Positions 28,179 to 36,508 of a DNA stretch of 64,000 nucleotides are shown one piece after another (within the stretch, counting starts at the first letter, position 1; every line of letters begins with the position of its first letter). Below the pieces are notes generated by a model. The model was given only the letters and a program-made list of their open reading frames with translations. It was not told the origin of the DNA and searched no databases. The DNA is from Solirubrobacter deserti (GTDB lineage Bacteria; Actinomycetota; Thermoleophilia; Solirubrobacterales; Solirubrobacteraceae), in the NCBI RefSeq assembly GCF_027587175.1, contig NZ_JAPCID010000014.1:83281-147280 (forward strand), given 5' to 3'. Position numbers and translations under genes: made by a program.

Positions 28179-30440
28179 TCACTCGGCGCGCAGCACCGCC
28201 GCCGCCGGGACCCGCACGGCCGCGCGGCCCGGCCACGAGCTCGCCAGCGCCGTCACGGCGAGCACGAACGGGACGGTCAGCAGCAGGGCGAACGGGCCCG
28301 GCGTGCCGACGATGTCGGTGCCCTCGCTCGGGCTCATGGCGGCCATGATCGCCCGGTAGGTCACCAATCCGAGCGGGATGCCGATGGCGAGGGCGATCAA
28401 GCCCAGCGCCGCCCCGCCCGCGTTGACGACGCCCAGCACGCCCCGCGGGGTCAGGCCGACGGCCTTGAAGATCGCGAAGTCCCGCGCGCGTTCGCGGGTC
28501 ACGAGCAGCAGCGTGGCGAGCAGGTTCACCAGCCCGACGGCGACCAGCAGCAGGCTCGAGCCGAGCACGATCGGGCGGATGTCGGCGCGCTCGCCGCGGA
28601 CCTCCTCCTCCGGGAGCTCGGCGTCGACGCCCGCGGCGGCTTCGAGGCGGCGGGCGGCGGCCGCCTGGTCGGTGTCCGGGGCGAAGTTCGCGATCACGGC
28701 GCTCGGCTCGGGGACCTCCGGGAGCGTGGCGGCGGGGAAGATCACGACCTCGCCGTCGTCGTCGGGCTCGACGTGGCGCCCGACGAGCCGCAGCGTGACC
28801 GGCTGGCCTTCGACGCGCACCGTGACCTGATCGCCGACCTGCAGGCCGAGCGTCTCGTAGAGGCCGCGGCCCGCGATCGCCTCGCCGGGGCGGGCGAACA
28901 TGCGCCCGTCGGGGACGGCGTAGGGGAACGCGGCGAAGCCGTCTCCGACGGCGCGGGCGTGCAGCTCGCCGCGGGGGCCGGCGACCTGGAAGCCGGAGAT
29001 CGTCGTGGCGTCGGCGACGGCGGGGTCGCCCTGGGTGGCGGCGAGCGCGGAGGGCTCCTCCAGGCGCACGTCCCACGGCTTGGCGCGCAGCGCGGGGTCG
29101 TCGATCACGCGGTGGAACGTCGCCTCGACCGAGAGCGCGGCGACGAGCGTCACGACCATGAAGGTCAGCGCCGCGATCGTCAGGCTCGCGCGGGAGCGGC
29201 TCGTGAACGCGTCCTTGACGCCGAGCCGCGCGATCGCGGGCAGGCGCAGCGCGGCGGCGATCCGGGCGGCTCGCGAGGCGCGGCCGGTGCCGGCGCCGCG
29301 GCCGAGCGCGAGCGCGTCGATCGTCTTCACCCGCCCGGCGCGCAGCGCGGGCACGGCCGTGAACACCGCGACGGCCGCCAGGATCAGCACGAGCGCGAGC
29401 AGCAGCGGGAGCGGCGCGAGCGCGCTCGGCGTCGGCGTGGCGAGCAGGCTCGACATCGGCTCCAGCAGCAGCGGCGCGATCGCGGCGCCCGCGACGAGGC
29501 CGAGCAGCGCCGCGACGAACCCGACTGCGAGGTACTCGCCCACGAGCAGCGCGACGATCCCGCGCGGCGTCCAGCCGACGGCCTTGAGCAGCCCGATCTC
29601 CCGCCGCTGGGCGAGCACGCGGCCGCCGATCACCGTCGCGACCGTGAAGCCGACCGCGAACAGCGCGAGCAGCGTGTTGATCGAGATCACGAGGGCGTTG
29701 GTGCGCGTCTGGTCGGTGATCGTGTCCCGCACGTGGTGCCAGTCGGTGAACGCGAGCCGCGTGCCCGGCAACGCGCGGCGGGCCGCCGCGGCGAAGGCCT
29801 CGGTCCCCTCCGGGTCGGCGAGCCGCACGGCGACCCGGCGCTCGGGCCCCGCCACGTCGGTCGCCCAGATCAGGCCGGGGTCCCAGCGGGGGTAGGTCGC
29901 CTGCTGGGTCGTCACCGCGAGACCGGTGATCGTGCCGCCGGCGACCCGGTCGCCGGGCCGCAGCCCGGCCTCGCGCGCGAAGCTGCGCTCCACGAGCAAC
30001 TCGCCGGCCGCGCTCGGGCGGCGCCCGTCGGTGAGGCGCGGCCGGTCGACCGCCGCGTCGGCCGCGGGCAGCGCCTCCAGCCCGACCTCGACCGTGCGGC
30101 CGGCAACCGTCGCCTGCCGGTTCGCGCGCGCCCGCACGTCCGACGCGACGACCCCGGGCAGCGACCTGAGCCGCGCGACGTCGGCGTCCGTGAGCCCGGC
30201 GTGGACCGCCATGTGTGCGCCGCGGGTCGCGGTCATCGCGTCCTCGAACGGGTCCTCGAGGCCGGCCCGCAACGCGAGCGTGACGACGAGCGCGGTGGCG
30301 GCGGCGAAGATCGCCACCGCGGTGAGGATCGTCTGCCCGGGACGGGCGAAGAGGTCCGCGCGGGCGAGCCGCGCGGCGGCGCGCAGCGCCCCGACGCGAT
30401 CGCGCGCGGCGGTGGGCGGCGTGTCGCTGCGGCGCGCCAT
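28179..30440 (-). CDS. ABC transporter permease, FtsX/MacB family
   Basis: A 753-residue membrane protein with two FtsX modules. Each ends with the coupling-helix motif: QRREIGLLKAVGWTPRGIVALLVGEYL (about residues 280-305) and ERARDFAIFKAVGLTPRGVLGVVNAGG (about 645-670). Large extracytoplasmic domains lie after the first helix (about 50-250) and in the middle (about 440-610). Such permeases work with LolD/MacB-type ATPases to move or shear out lipids, lipoproteins or peptides by mechanotransmission. It starts one base after the stop of the ATPase gene, in the order padR, ATPase, permease. Confidence 0.92.
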   Translation of the reverse strand: MARRSDTPPTAARDRVGALRAAARLARADLFARPGQTILTAVAIFAAATALVVTLALRAGLEDPFEDAMTATRGAHMAVHAGLTDADVARLRSLPGVVASDVRARANRQATVAGRTVEVGLEALPAADAAVDRPRLTDGRRPSAAGELLVERSFAREAGLRPGDRVAGGTITGLAVTTQQATYPRWDPGLIWATDVAGPERRVAVRLADPEGTEAFAAAARRALPGTRLAFTDWHHVRDTITDQTRTNALVISINTLLALFAVGFTVATVIGGRVLAQRREIGLLKAVGWTPRGIVALLVGEYLAVGFVAALLGLVAGAAIAPLLLEPMSSLLATPTPSALAPLPLLLALVLILAAVAVFTAVPALRAGRVKTIDALALGRGAGTGRASRAARIAAALRLPAIARLGVKDAFTSRSRASLTIAALTFMVVTLVAALSVEATFHRVIDDPALRAKPWDVRLEEPSALAATQGDPAVADATTISGFQVAGPRGELHARAVGDGFAAFPYAVPDGRMFARPGEAIAGRGLYETLGLQVGDQVTVRVEGQPVTLRLVGRHVEPDDDGEVVIFPAATLPEVPEPSAVIANFAPDTDQAAAARRLEAAAGVDAELPEEEVRGERADIRPIVLGSSLLLVAVGLVNLLATLLLVTRERARDFAIFKAVGLTPRGVLGVVNAGGAALGLIALAIGIPLGLVTYRAIMAAMSPSEGTDIVGTPGPFALLLTVPFVLAVTALASSWPGRAAVRVPAAAVLRAE

Positions 30441-30441
30441 C

Positions 30442-31167
30442 TCACACCTCCAGCTGCATCAGGCGGGCGACGGCCGTCTTGTCGCCGCGCTCGAGGCGGG
30501 TCTCGGACGCGACGGCGCCGTCACGCATCGCGAGGACGCGATCGGCGCGGGCGGCGACCCGGGCGTCGTGGGTGACGAGCACGATCGTCTGGCCGCGCTC
30601 GTCGTGGGCCTCCCGCAGCAGCGCCATCACCTCGCGGGCGCTGGCGGAGTCCAGCGCGCCGGTCGGCTCGTCGGCGAGCAGCACGCGCGGGCGGTTGATC
30701 AGCGCGCGGGCGATCGCGACGCGCTGCTGCTGGCCGCCGCTCAGCCGTGTGGGCGACTGGTCGGCGAACTCGCCGATCCCGAGCGACTCGAGCAGCTCCG
30801 CCCGCCGTGCCCGGACCTCGCGCGGCGAGAGGCCCGCCAGCAGCCCGGGCAGCTCGACGTTGTCGGCGACGCTCAGGTTCCCGATCAAGTTGAAGAACTG
30901 GAAGACGAAGCCGATCTCGTCGCGCCGGACGTGCGCCCAGCGCGCCTCGCTCAGCGCCTCCACGCGGCGCCCACCGATCTCGACCTCGCCGGACGTCGGC
31001 CGGTCGAGCCCGCCGAGTAGGTTCAGCAGCGTCGACTTGCCGCAGCCCGACGGCCCCGTGACGGCGACGAACTCGCCCTCGTCCACCGACACGTCGACGC
31101 CGCGCAGAGCGCGCACGCCGCCTTCGTACTCCCGCGTCAGGCCGCGCGTGACGATCACGGGCTCCAT
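30442..31167 (-). CDS. ABC transporter ATP-binding protein, LolD/MacB type
   Basis: A 241-residue ATPase with Walker A GPSGCGKSTLL (about residues 38-48), Q-loop in FQFFNLIGNLSVADNVELP, signature LSGGQQQRVAIARAL and Walker B VLLADEPTGALD, followed by the H-loop in IVLVTHDARVA. The ADEPTGALD form and the partner permease mark the LolD/MacB/FtsE group. It powers the FtsX permease at 28179-30440 and is preceded by the PadR gene, 3 nt away, suggesting a regulator-controlled exporter operon. Confidence 0.95.
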   Translation of the reverse strand: MEPVIVTRGLTREYEGGVRALRGVDVSVDEGEFVAVTGPSGCGKSTLLNLLGGLDRPTSGEVEIGGRRVEALSEARWAHVRRDEIGFVFQFFNLIGNLSVADNVELPGLLAGLSPREVRARRAELLESLGIGEFADQSPTRLSGGQQQRVAIARALINRPRVLLADEPTGALDSASAREVMALLREAHDERGQTIVLVTHDARVAARADRVLAMRDGAVASETRLERGDKTAVARLMQLEV

Positions 31168-31170
31168 GGG

Positions 31171-31668
31171 TCAGCTCCCCATTCGTTGTTCGCAGAGATC
31201 GAGCCACTTGAGGTCGGCCTCGAGGTGCAGCGCCGCGCCCTCGACCAGCAGCGCGCTCACCTCGTCAGCGACCGTGACGTCGTCCAGTTCCCGCAGCGCC
31301 TGCAGGTACGCGGCGCGCTGCCGGTCGATCAGCTCGAGCGGGTCCGCGATCCCCGCGGCCCGGGCGAGCACCAGCTTCATGAAGAAGTCGTCCTTCATCC
31401 GCGCGGCGGGCGTGGCGTCCGCCACCCAGCCGCGCAGCTCCATCCGCCCGGCGTCCGTCAGCCGGTAGACGCGCTTGTTCGGCCGCCCGTTCTGAGCCAC
31501 CGCGTCGTCGTCCACCAGCCCGTCGCGCTCCAGGCGCGAGAGCGTCGTGTAGATCTGGCCGGTGTTGAGCGGCGGCAGGACCGAGCCGAACCGCTGCTCT
31601 ATCGCCTGCTTGAGCTCATACCCGTGCGCCGGACCTTCGGCGAGCAGTGCGAGGAGCGGAAAACGCAT
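31171..31668 (-). CDS. PadR family transcriptional regulator
   Basis: A 165-residue PadR-s2-like repressor: winged helix at the N-terminus (MRFPLLALLAEGPAHGYELKQAIEQRFGSVLPPLNTGQIYTTLSRLERDGLV ... RPNKRVYRLTDAGR) and a C-terminal helical dimerisation domain (about residues 85-165). PadR proteins often repress adjacent ABC exporters and are released by the exported drug or a cell-envelope signal. The gene heads the exporter operon, and a 9-bp inverted repeat covers its promoter, so autoregulation is likely. Confidence 0.93.
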   Translation of the reverse strand: MRFPLLALLAEGPAHGYELKQAIEQRFGSVLPPLNTGQIYTTLSRLERDGLVDDDAVAQNGRPNKRVYRLTDAGRMELRGWVADATPAARMKDDFFMKLVLARAAGIADPLELIDRQRAAYLQALRELDDVTVADEVSALLVEGAALHLEADLKWLDLCEQRMGS

Positions 31669-31670
31669 CT

Positions 31671-31698
31671 AGATACTCGTTATACATATCGAGTATCT
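31671..31698. promoter_or_regulatory. Inverted-repeat operator over the padR promoter
   Basis: AGATACTCG (31671-31679) and CGAGTATCT (31690-31698) form a perfect 9-bp inverted repeat with a 10-nt spacer. It covers the -10 region of the padR promoter and lies 3 nt before its start codon, so it is probably the PadR operator. Confidence 0.75.
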
Positions 31699-31708
31699 AC
31701 CTTGTCAA
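31679..31708 (-). promoter_or_regulatory. padR-exporter operon promoter
   Basis: On the minus strand, TTGACA (31708-31703) and TATAAC (31684-31679) form a near-consensus promoter with an 18-nt spacer. The transcript would have almost no leader before ATG 31668. Confidence 0.65.
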
Positions 31709-31731
31709 ACCGAGTGATCACTCGGTACTTT
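31702..31731 (+). promoter_or_regulatory. Sugar dehydrogenase promoter with TetR-type palindrome in its spacer
   Basis: TTGTCA (31702-31707) and TACTTT (31726-31731) are spaced by 18 nt. The spacer and first -10 base hold a perfect 18-bp palindrome, ACCGAGTGATCACTCGGT (31709-31726), typical of TetR-family operators. The -35 overlaps that of the opposing padR promoter. Confidence 0.7.
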
Positions 31732-31764
31732 GGTCCGGCACCAACGCAAAAGGGGGAGAGGAAA

Positions 31765-34596
31765 GTGGGACGAACACTGGCCGGGCTGCTCGCGGCGACG
31801 GCGCTCGTCGCCGTGCCGGACGCCGCGGAGGCCCAACCGCCGCCCGCGGACGATCGCTTCGAGGTCACGCTGCTCGAGCGCAACATCACGCAGGGGATCC
31901 GGATCGAGACGCTGCCCGACGGGCGCGTCCTGCTCGCCGAGCGCGACGGCCGCCTCAAGGTCTTCAAGCCGGACACGGGCTCGACGGTCGTCGCGGGCCA
32001 GATCCCGACGGGCACCAACGGCGAGCTCGGCTTCGTCGGCCTCGCGGCCGCGCCCGACTTCGCGACGACCCGCCACCTCTATGCGCACTACGTGCCGACC
32101 GCACCCGCGTACACGATCAGCCGCATCAGCCGCGTGTCCCGCTTCACGCTCGCGGGCGACACGCTCGACCTGAGCTCCGAGACGCCGATCTACAACGTCC
32201 AGCACCCGGTCTACGCCGGGGGCGGGCACAGCGCCGGCGACCTCGAGTTCGCGCCCAACGGCGACCTGTACATCGCCACCGGCGACAACACCGGCTGCTG
32301 CGCGTCGTTCGGCTACCCGCCGATGGACGAGCGCCCGAACCAGATCGCCAACGACGCCCAGGCCACCTCGGCCAACACGAACAACCCGAACGGCAAGATC
32401 CTGCGCATCCGCCCGCTCGCGAACCCCGGGACGACCGTGGGCGAGGGCTCGACGTACGAGATCCCGCCCGGCAACCTGTTCACCGGCGCCGAGGACGGCG
32501 GCGGCAAGACGCTGCGCGAGATCTACGCCATGGGCCTGCGCAACCCGTTCACGATCGGCCACGTCAGCAACGAGGGCGAGCTGTGGTTCGCCGACTACGG
32601 CCCCGACGCGACGCTCGCCGACGCCACCCGCGGTCCCGCCGGCCACGTCAGCATGATCCGCACGACCAAGCCCGCCAACTTCGGCTGGCCTTACTGCTAC
32701 GTGCCGGGCCAGCCGTACGGCGACTGGGACTACGTGGCCGGCGCCTCACGCGGGTTCTACGACTGCGACAACCTCGTCAACGACTCGCCGAACAACCTCA
32801 CGCCGCCGGCCAACTCGTTCGTGAACGCCGGGCTGCGCGACATCCCGGACAACACGCCGCGCACCATGTGGTGGACCTACAGCGCCGGCTCGCCCACGAC
32901 CCCGTTCGAGACGCTGTTCGGCGGCGGCGCGATGGCCGGTCCGAAGTACACCTACGACGCGAGCAACCCGTCGCCGTCCAAGTTCCCGCAGTGGTTCGAC
33001 GGCCGCTACTTCTTCTTCGACTGGACCACCGACTGGGTTGCGACCGCGGCCTTCAACAGCGACGGCAGCGTCAAGGACAACCAGTTCTTCCTGCCGCTGC
33101 ACACGTTCGTCAAGCCGATGGACATGCAGTTCGGCGCCGACGGCGCGTTGTACGTGCTGGCGTACGGCAACGGCTGGGGCGCGAACAACGACGACACGGG
33201 CCTGTACCGCGTCACCTACGCCGCCGGCAACCGGCGCCCCTCGGTCAAGGCGACCGCCGACAAGGACTCGGGCGCCACGCCGCTGACCGTCAACTTCGAC
33301 GCCACGGGCTCGAGCGACCCGGACGGTGACGCGATCACCTACAGCTGGGACTGGACCAACGACGGCACGGCCGACGCCACCGGCGCGAAGGTCAGCCACA
33401 CCTACAGCACGGCCGGCTCCTACGTCGCCCGCCTGACCGTCACGGACGCGCAAGGCGCCTCGTCGATCCAGAACTTCCCGGTCACGGTGGGCAACACCCG
33501 CCCGGTCGTGAAGATCGTGGCGCCGCCCGACGGGACGCCACACGCGCTCGGGCAGCCGCTCACGTTCCGCGTGTCGGTCTCCGACGTCGAGGATGGCGCC
33601 GCGGCCGACTGCACGAAGGTCGCCGTGACCTTCTCCCTGGGGCACAACTCGCACGCGCACCCCGAGACCACGCTCAACCCGGGGCCGGATTGCACCGCCA
33701 CGGTCACGCCGGACCGCAACTCGACCCACACCGGCAACCTCTACCTGTTCACGGTGCTCGAGGCCGTCTACACCGACAGCGGCGGCCTGACCGGCACCGC
33801 CGCGGCCGAGTACGCCCCGCCCACACAGAACACGAACGTCTATCCGCTCGGCGAGGGCGCGGGCCTGTACACCGGCCGCACGTTCATGCAGGGCCCCGGG
33901 CACTGGTTCATGTTCCGCAACTACGACCTGGCGACGATCGGCGCGATCCGCATGAGCATCAGCTCGCGCGGCTCCGGCGGGACGATGGAGGTCCGCGCGG
34001 ACTCGCCGACCGGCCCGCTGATCACGAGCGTCGAGATGCCGGACACCAAACCACCGGCGTCGTTGCAGCGCAACTACGTCACGCTGTCCGCGCCGATCCG
34101 GCACAAGCCGGTGGGCGCGCACGATCTGTACTTCGTGACCAAGTGGACCGACCCGGCTGAGCACGGGCCCGACGACGCGTTCCCGGAAATCTTCTTCGAG
34201 ACGTTCACGCTCGTGCCGATCGCGGCCTCCACCGACGCGCCCGGAACCGTCGGCGGCACCGTGCCGGCCACGCTGTCGCTGAGCGTCGGCGTCTCGAGCT
34301 TCAGCCCGTTCACCCCCGGCGTGGCGCGCGAGTACACGGCGTCCACCGAGGCGACGGTGACCTCCACGGCCGGCGACGCGACGCTGTCGGTCTCCGACCC
34401 CGGCCACCTGACCAACGGCGCGTTCAGCCTCCCGCAGCCGCTGCGGGTGGAGCTGGGCACGACGCAATGGAGCGGTCCGGTGTCGAACGCGAAAGTCCCG
34501 GTCACGTTCAAGCAGACGATCGGGGCGACGGACGCGCTGCGGACCGGCACCTACAGCCGGACGCTGACGTTCACGCTGTCGACGACGCGCCCGTAA
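31765..34596 (+). CDS. Secreted sorbosone/glucose dehydrogenase-like protein with PKD, CBM6-like and C-terminal modules
   Basis: GTG 31765 follows a strong Shine-Dalgarno sequence (AGGGGGAGAGGAAA) and gives a 943-residue exported protein (signal peptide about 1-24). Residues 30-485 resemble the soluble PQQ-dependent sugar dehydrogenase propeller (LPDGRVLLAERDGRLKVF, GELGFVGLAAAPDF, GGGHSAGDLEFAPNGDLYIATGDN, GLRNPFTIG). Then come a PKD domain (about 490-575; DATGSSDPDGDAITYSWDW ... HTYSTAGSYVARLTVTD), a beta domain, a CBM6-like domain (about 690-815) and the module shared with the phosphodiesterase at 11972. It probably oxidises an extracellular sugar; the cofactor is inferred. The open frame upstream of 31765 is antisense to padR. 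Confidence 0.9.
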   Translation: MGRTLAGLLAATALVAVPDAAEAQPPPADDRFEVTLLERNITQGIRIETLPDGRVLLAERDGRLKVFKPDTGSTVVAGQIPTGTNGELGFVGLAAAPDFATTRHLYAHYVPTAPAYTISRISRVSRFTLAGDTLDLSSETPIYNVQHPVYAGGGHSAGDLEFAPNGDLYIATGDNTGCCASFGYPPMDERPNQIANDAQATSANTNNPNGKILRIRPLANPGTTVGEGSTYEIPPGNLFTGAEDGGGKTLREIYAMGLRNPFTIGHVSNEGELWFADYGPDATLADATRGPAGHVSMIRTTKPANFGWPYCYVPGQPYGDWDYVAGASRGFYDCDNLVNDSPNNLTPPANSFVNAGLRDIPDNTPRTMWWTYSAGSPTTPFETLFGGGAMAGPKYTYDASNPSPSKFPQWFDGRYFFFDWTTDWVATAAFNSDGSVKDNQFFLPLHTFVKPMDMQFGADGALYVLAYGNGWGANNDDTGLYRVTYAAGNRRPSVKATADKDSGATPLTVNFDATGSSDPDGDAITYSWDWTNDGTADATGAKVSHTYSTAGSYVARLTVTDAQGASSIQNFPVTVGNTRPVVKIVAPPDGTPHALGQPLTFRVSVSDVEDGAAADCTKVAVTFSLGHNSHAHPETTLNPGPDCTATVTPDRNSTHTGNLYLFTVLEAVYTDSGGLTGTAAAEYAPPTQNTNVYPLGEGAGLYTGRTFMQGPGHWFMFRNYDLATIGAIRMSISSRGSGGTMEVRADSPTGPLITSVEMPDTKPPASLQRNYVTLSAPIRHKPVGAHDLYFVTKWTDPAEHGPDDAFPEIFFETFTLVPIAASTDAPGTVGGTVPATLSLSVGVSSFSPFTPGVAREYTASTEATVTSTAGDATLSVSDPGHLTNGAFSLPQPLRVELGTTQWSGPVSNAKVPVTFKQTIGATDALRTGTYSRTLTFTLSTTRP

Positions 34597-35158
34597 ACGA
34601 GCGCAGCAGCTCGCGGAGCGGGGCGACGAGGTCGAGCGCCCCGCCCGCGAGCAGGTACTGAAGCTGGATCCCGTCGAACATCGCCACGAGCTGGCGGGCG
34701 CACAGGTCGGGGTCCAGCTCAAGCCGGACGTCACCGGCCTGTTGCGCGGCGGCGAACATCTGGGCGATGCCGGTCCGGACGCGCTCGTAGCGCTCGACGA
34801 ACCAGTCGTGCGCGGGATGGTCGGGCGCGACGCTCTCCGCCGCCAGCACGGTGAAGAAGCGGATGAACGTCGGGTCCGCCTCGTGCGCGGCGGCCAGCGC
34901 CAGCCACGCGCCGCCGTACTCGCCGCCGGAACGCTCCCACGCGGTCGCCATCAACTCGCGGTTGCCGGCCTCGTAGTGGTCGAGCACCGCGAGCAGCAAC
35001 TCGGCCTTCGTCGGGTAGTGGTGGATCAGCCCGGGCTCCGAGATCCCCGCCTCCTGCGCGATCGTCGCCAGCGAGACGCCGCGGAAGCCGTGCGCCGCGA
35101 ACAGCCGCAGCGCGACGTCGATGACCTGCGCCCGCCGCGCCTCGCCGCGCTTGCTCAT
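34571..35158 (-). CDS. TetR family transcriptional regulator
   Basis: A 195-residue repressor from ATG 35158. The N-terminal helix-turn-helix is clear (ARRAQVIDVALRLFAAHGFRGVSLATIAQEAGISEPGLIHHYPTKAELLLAVL), followed by the ligand-binding helical domain. Its start overlaps the selD stop (ATGA), so it is co-transcribed with selD, while its 3' end overlaps the convergent sugar dehydrogenase by 26 bp. The 18-bp palindrome in that gene's promoter is a natural candidate operator. Like NadR, it ends SSTA, read antisense to a conserved module end. Confidence 0.93.
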   Translation of the reverse strand: MSKRGEARRAQVIDVALRLFAAHGFRGVSLATIAQEAGISEPGLIHHYPTKAELLLAVLDHYEAGNRELMATAWERSGGEYGGAWLALAAAHEADPTFIRFFTVLAAESVAPDHPAHDWFVERYERVRTGIAQMFAAAQQAGDVRLELDPDLCARQLVAMFDGIQLQYLLAGGALDLVAPLRELLRSFTGASSTA

Positions 35159-36156
35159 CGGACGGTGATGGTCCCCGGCGTGCCCGCCGCCAGGCGGCCG
35201 ATCCGCCAGCCGTCGATCGACGCGCCCGGCGGAAGGGCGGCGAGCAGGCCGCCGGAGGTCATCGCGTCGCAGACGAGCCGGGCGCGCGCGGGGTCGACCG
35301 CGCCCCACGTCGTCCACGTGTCCGCGTCCCGGCGGTTGCGCTTGGAGCCGCCGGCCAGCGCGCGCTCGTCGCTCAGCAGCTCCAGCACGCCCTCGATCGC
35401 CGGGGCGGCATCCGCGTCGATCTCGGCGCTCAACCCGGACGCGGCGGCGAGCTCGTGGGCGTGGCCGAGCAGGCCGAAGCCGGTGACGTCCGTGAGCGCG
35501 TGCGCGCCCGCTTTGCGCGCCTGAGCCGCCGCGCGGGCGTTCAGGGTCGTCATCACGTCGATGCCGCGCGCCACCAGCTCCGCAGACGCCAGCCCGCGCT
35601 TGATCGCGGTCGCGATCGTGCCGGCGCCGAGCGGCTTGGACAGCCACAGCTCATCCCCCGCGACGCCGCCCGCGTTGGTGAGCACCTCGTCCGGATGCAC
35701 CACGCCCGTGACCGCGAGCCCGTACTTGGGCTCCGGGTCGTCGATCGAGTGCCCGCCGACCACCGAGGCGCCCGCCTCGGCCACCGCGTCGGCGCCGCCG
35801 CGCAGGATCTCGCGCAGCACATCGCCCCCGAGCGTCTCCAGGGGGAAGGCGACCAGGTTCAGGGCCGAGACCGGCGTCCCGCCCATCGCGTAGACGTCCG
35901 AGAGCGCGTTCGTGGCCGCGATCCGCCCGAACGCGTACGGGTCGTCGACGATCGGCGTGAAGAAGTCCGCGGTCTGCACCAGAGCGATCTCCGGCGTCAG
36001 TTGCACGACGCCGGCGTCGTCGGACGTGTCGGTCGCCACCAGCACCCGCGGGTCGCTCACGGGCGGCAAGGAGGCGACGATCGGACGCAGGTCGGCGGCC
36101 GAGAGCTTGCAGCCACAGCCCGCGCCGTGGCTGAGTGAGGTGAGGGGAACGGCCAT
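35155..36156 (-). CDS. selD: Selenide, water dikinase (selenophosphate synthetase)
   Basis: Makes selenophosphate from selenide and ATP for selenocysteine or selenouridine. From ATG 36156 the 333-residue protein opens LTSLSHGAGCGCKLSAADL with the catalytic Cys14 and Lys17 (Cys, not selenocysteine). Further motifs are LVQTADFFTPIVDDPYAFGRIAATNALSDVYAMGG, VVGGHSIDDPEPKYGLAVTG and DVTGFGLLGHAHELA. The frame continues upstream without support. No selA, selB, selC or selU is in the window, so its use is unknown. It is followed by an overlapping tetR gene. Confidence 0.95.
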   Translation of the reverse strand: MAVPLTSLSHGAGCGCKLSAADLRPIVASLPPVSDPRVLVATDTSDDAGVVQLTPEIALVQTADFFTPIVDDPYAFGRIAATNALSDVYAMGGTPVSALNLVAFPLETLGGDVLREILRGGADAVAEAGASVVGGHSIDDPEPKYGLAVTGVVHPDEVLTNAGGVAGDELWLSKPLGAGTIATAIKRGLASAELVARGIDVMTTLNARAAAQARKAGAHALTDVTGFGLLGHAHELAAASGLSAEIDADAAPAIEGVLELLSDERALAGGSKRNRRDADTWTTWGAVDPARARLVCDAMTSGGLLAALPPGASIDGWRIGRLAAGTPGTITVR

Positions 36157-36164
36157 CGCGTTCG

Positions 36165-36170
36165 TATGAT
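36165..36170 (+). promoter_or_regulatory. -10 box (TATGAT) for the 36179 operon
   Basis: TATGAT ends 8 nt before GTG 36179, with no Shine-Dalgarno sequence, so the first gene of this operon is probably leaderless. It lies just upstream of the divergent selD start. Confidence 0.5.
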
Positions 36171-36178
36171 GGCCGTCA

Positions 36179-36508
36179 GTGGCCGGACGCCGTGCGTATA
36201 CCGACGCCGAGGTCGAAGCTGCCGTCCAGGCGCTCACCGACCCGCAGCAGCTCCAGGAAGCCCAGCGCATCGTCGCGGAGAACGCCCCGACGCTGCAGCG
36301 CATCCTGAACATCGCGCTCAACGAGGCCGAGTGGTTCGGCTCGGCCCACCACGCGCAGGTGCTCGAGGCAGCAGGCAAGGCGGACATCGAGGAGCGCCTG
36401 CAGGCGGTGCAGACGCTGCTCGCCGAGGAGATCCGCGTGACCATGATGATCGGGGCGGCGGTGGGGTTCGAGCTCGCCCACCAGCTGATCGACAAGGAGG
36501 ACAGCTAG
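36179..36508 (+). CDS. Small conserved hypothetical protein
   Basis: A 109-residue helical, acidic, soluble protein starting at GTG 36179 (MAGRRAYTDAEVEAAVQALTDPQQLQEAQRIVAENAPTLQRIL). No signal, membrane helix or known motif is visible; the end EEIRVTMMIGAAVGFELAHQLIDKEDS is mildly hydrophobic and could pack in a dimer. The stop is directly followed by the ATG of the hydrolase gene, so it leads a tightly packed operon of at least five genes. Confidence 0.75.
   Translation: MAGRRAYTDAEVEAAVQALTDPQQLQEAQRIVAENAPTLQRILNIALNEAEWFGSAHHAQVLEAAGKADIEERLQAVQTLLAEEIRVTMMIGAAVGFELAHQLIDKEDS

Noticed and set aside
28773..30575. 600-codon plus-strand frame opposite the FtsX permease
   Set aside because: Low-complexity Arg/Glu/Asp/Ala composition; the permease has clear coupling-helix motifs.
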